Below, piece after piece: positions 34,759 to 35,432 of a DNA stretch of 35,432 nt. Location of the stretch: NCBI GenBank assembly GCA_019112985.1, contig DXIG01000122.1:1-35432 (forward strand), read 5' to 3'. The notes below the pieces were generated by a model. The model did not search any database. It saw only the letters and a program-made list of their open reading frames with translations, and was not told the DNA's origin. The DNA is from Candidatus Butyricicoccus stercorigallinarum. Its GTDB lineage: Bacteria > Bacillota > Clostridia > Oscillospirales > Butyricicoccaceae. Positions within the stretch are counted from its first letter, which is position 1; each line of letters begins with the position of its first letter. The translations under genes and the position numbers were made by a program.

Positions 34759-34799
34759 GATATCCTCCATGTTCTGTGTTCGTATTCTCAGATTCTTAC

Positions 34800-34828
34800 A
34801 TTTTACCACTTCACAGAGGCAAATACAA
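34800..34828 (-). promoter_or_regulatory. Promoter of the malic enzyme gene
   Basis: On the minus strand, TTGTAT (34823-34828) and TAAAAT (34800-34805) are 17 bp apart, with an extended TGG before the -10. Confidence 0.78.
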
Positions 34829-34969
34829 ACCGTATTTTCCCGCCGCGCTCTGTACATGTTATACAAAGCGGCGGGCGCCCGTCCGGGGCAGTTTTCCGCG
34901 TTACAATTTATTCACAATATTGTCACAAACTCTTTACCTGTATGTGGAATTTCCTTCATAATTACCCGA

Positions 34970-34975
34970 TATAAT
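34970..34975 (+). promoter_or_regulatory. -10 element of the putative ncRNA
   Basis: A perfect TATAAT. No good -35 is found at 16-18 bp. An alternative pair is TTTACC (34933-34938) with CATAAT (34957-34962), 18 bp apart. The near-palindrome TTCACAATATTGTCACAA (34911-34928) lies just upstream, where an activator could compensate. Confidence 0.5.
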
Positions 34976-34981
34976 AGAGCC

Positions 34982-35207
34982 ATAGAAAGCACAGGAAGAC
35001 AATGTGAAATTCCACTGTCCCGCTGTCATTGTCTTCAGCTCCCAGCAGCGGGCAGGCTAAAAGCATCTGCTGAAAAGCAGTCTCTATATACTCTCTTTAC
35101 TCTTGTTTTTTCCACTTATCTCTTCTTTTTACCTCTTTTTCATTCACCTTTTCTACCGCAAATCTCTGGCTGAGCCGAACAGGTTTCCTGTTCGGCTCAG
35201 CGTCTTT
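34982..35207 (+). ncRNA. Putative structured small RNA of about 225 nt
   Basis: There is no protein frame between 34975 and the strong terminator at 35170-35207. A perfect 10-bp helix (34995-35004 with 35027-35036) has CCCGCTG (35019-35025) in its loop, which pairs perfectly with CAGCGGG (35046-35052), giving an H-type pseudoknot. A 5-bp hairpin capped by a GAAA tetraloop follows (35067-35071 with 35076-35080). Then comes an unstructured pyrimidine-rich linker of about 85 nt and the terminator. I match it to no known family: it lacks the RNase P, 6S, tmRNA and SRP landmarks. The start is inferred from the -10. Confidence 0.55.
35170..35207 (+). terminator. Strong intrinsic terminator of the ncRNA candidate
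   Basis: A perfect 14-bp stem (35170-35183 with 35187-35200) with a TTT loop is followed by CGTCTTTTT. Confidence 0.92.
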
Positions 35208-35245
35208 TTGTCTCAAAAAATCCCGCCCGTCCGTTCACGCGCACG

Positions 35246-35272
35246 AAAAAGGCAGCCGATCTCTCGACTGCC
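35246..35272 (-). terminator. Minus-strand terminator of an unknown transcript
   Basis: On the minus strand a 9-bp stem with one G-U pair (35264-35272 with 35251-35259) and a GAGA loop is followed by five Ts. Whatever it ends is transcribed from beyond the right edge and shows no coding frame here. Confidence 0.7.
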
Positions 35273-35432
35273 TGTTGGCGCCCCATTCCGTAACCCAGCG
35301 CCAGCGGTTGCGGAATGGAAAGGAGCTGCGGCGAAAGGAATGAGGGAGAACGCCTGCGTTCTTCCGAATGATCGGCAGCCCGCAGCGACGCGACGAGGCT
35401 CGAACTCGCTATCGCACCCTGAAAAACAGGTT
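35273..35432. other. Hairpin-rich non-coding segment cut by the window edge
   Basis: It contains a 13-bp stem with one wobble or mismatch (35283-35295 with 35306-35318), a 10-bp hairpin (35344-35353 with 35356-35365) inside a GCTGCGG/CCGCAGC helix (35325-35331 with 35380-35386), a CGAG/CTCG hairpin near 35390-35412 whose minus-strand loop reads TTCGAGC like a tRNA T-loop, and an ACCCT/AGG hairpin at the edge. No coding frame or encoded CCA is seen. It could be a structured RNA or a dispersed repeat. Confidence 0.4.

Noticed and set aside
34991..35055. Possible cobalamin riboswitch (GTGAAATTCC then CTGTCCCGC)
   Set aside because: The short resemblance lacks the upstream P2 region, the AGYCAGGA...CCTGCC B12 box and any downstream gene; the perfect pseudoknot pairing explains the sequence better.
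35384..35432. 3' half of a tRNA on the minus strand
   Set aside because: The T-arm-like hairpin with TTCGAGC is suggestive, but no CCA follows (both real tRNAs here encode it), the acceptor strand cannot be checked, and the anticodon-like loop has a pyrimidine at position 37.

Overview
The window looks like chromosomal DNA of a high-G+C, low-redundancy Firmicute, most plausibly a gut Clostridia (Oscillospirales / Butyricicoccus-like). The evidence is strong AGGAGG-type ribosome sites, textbook TTGACA/TATAAT promoters with 17-bp spacers, A-tract/T-tract intrinsic terminators after almost every unit, tRNA genes with encoded CCA, and a gene set typical of that group (YqhQ/DUF1385, DUF3793, DUF47 with Pit, TrpB2, EFR1-type flavodoxin-ferredoxin, NADP-type GdhA). 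I cannot name the species. I see no prophage, insertion sequence or CRISPR array. Most long open frames opposite the real genes are shadows caused by GC-rich codons.

Layout. 137-2698 (+): a two-gene ABC exporter followed by a flavodoxin/2[4Fe-4S] protein. 3218-4522 (+): a stand-alone CAT-like/condensation-fold acyltransferase. 4633-5713 (-): YitT and EamA-type membrane proteins. 5891-7660 (-): Pit phosphate permease and its DUF47 partner. 8082-8533 (-): a small glycine-rich membrane protein and tRNA-Leu(UAA). 8649-12542 (-): DUF4393 protein, TrpB2 and IMP dehydrogenase, each with its own promoter and terminator. 12817-23486 (-): a long same-strand run from a calcium-loop lipoprotein and a two-component system through YqhQ, PrmC, RecA, RecX and RimO into PgsA and CysS. 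23686-27147: tRNA-Leu(UAG), an FAH-family hydrolase, an operator-flanked DUF3793 gene and nicotinate phosphoribosyltransferase. 27198-30839 (-): HAD phosphatase, DegV, glyoxalase I, glutamate dehydrogenase. 31376-32947 (+): cardiolipin synthase. 33021-34758 (-): NimA/PPOX-like flavoprotein and malic enzyme. 34900-35432: no protein gene; a probable structured non-coding RNA and a second hairpin-rich segment cut by the window edge.

How the genes relate. Most units are housekeeping: purine and NAD synthesis, phospholipid synthesis (PgsA, Cls), translation (CysS, PrmC, RimO, two tRNA-Leu), DNA repair (RecA/RecX), and carbon-nitrogen junctions (malic enzyme, GdhA). A sensor system with a lipoprotein partner sits at the head of the RecA-containing run.

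The most interesting unexplained material is non-coding. It includes the promoter-pseudoknot-GNRA hairpin-pyrimidine linker-terminator unit at 34970-35207; paired 18-bp palindromes upstream of DUF3793; a family of three near-identical long terminator hairpins with a companion hairpin element around the pit/tRNA-Leu region; and a hairpin cluster between degV and the HAD gene.
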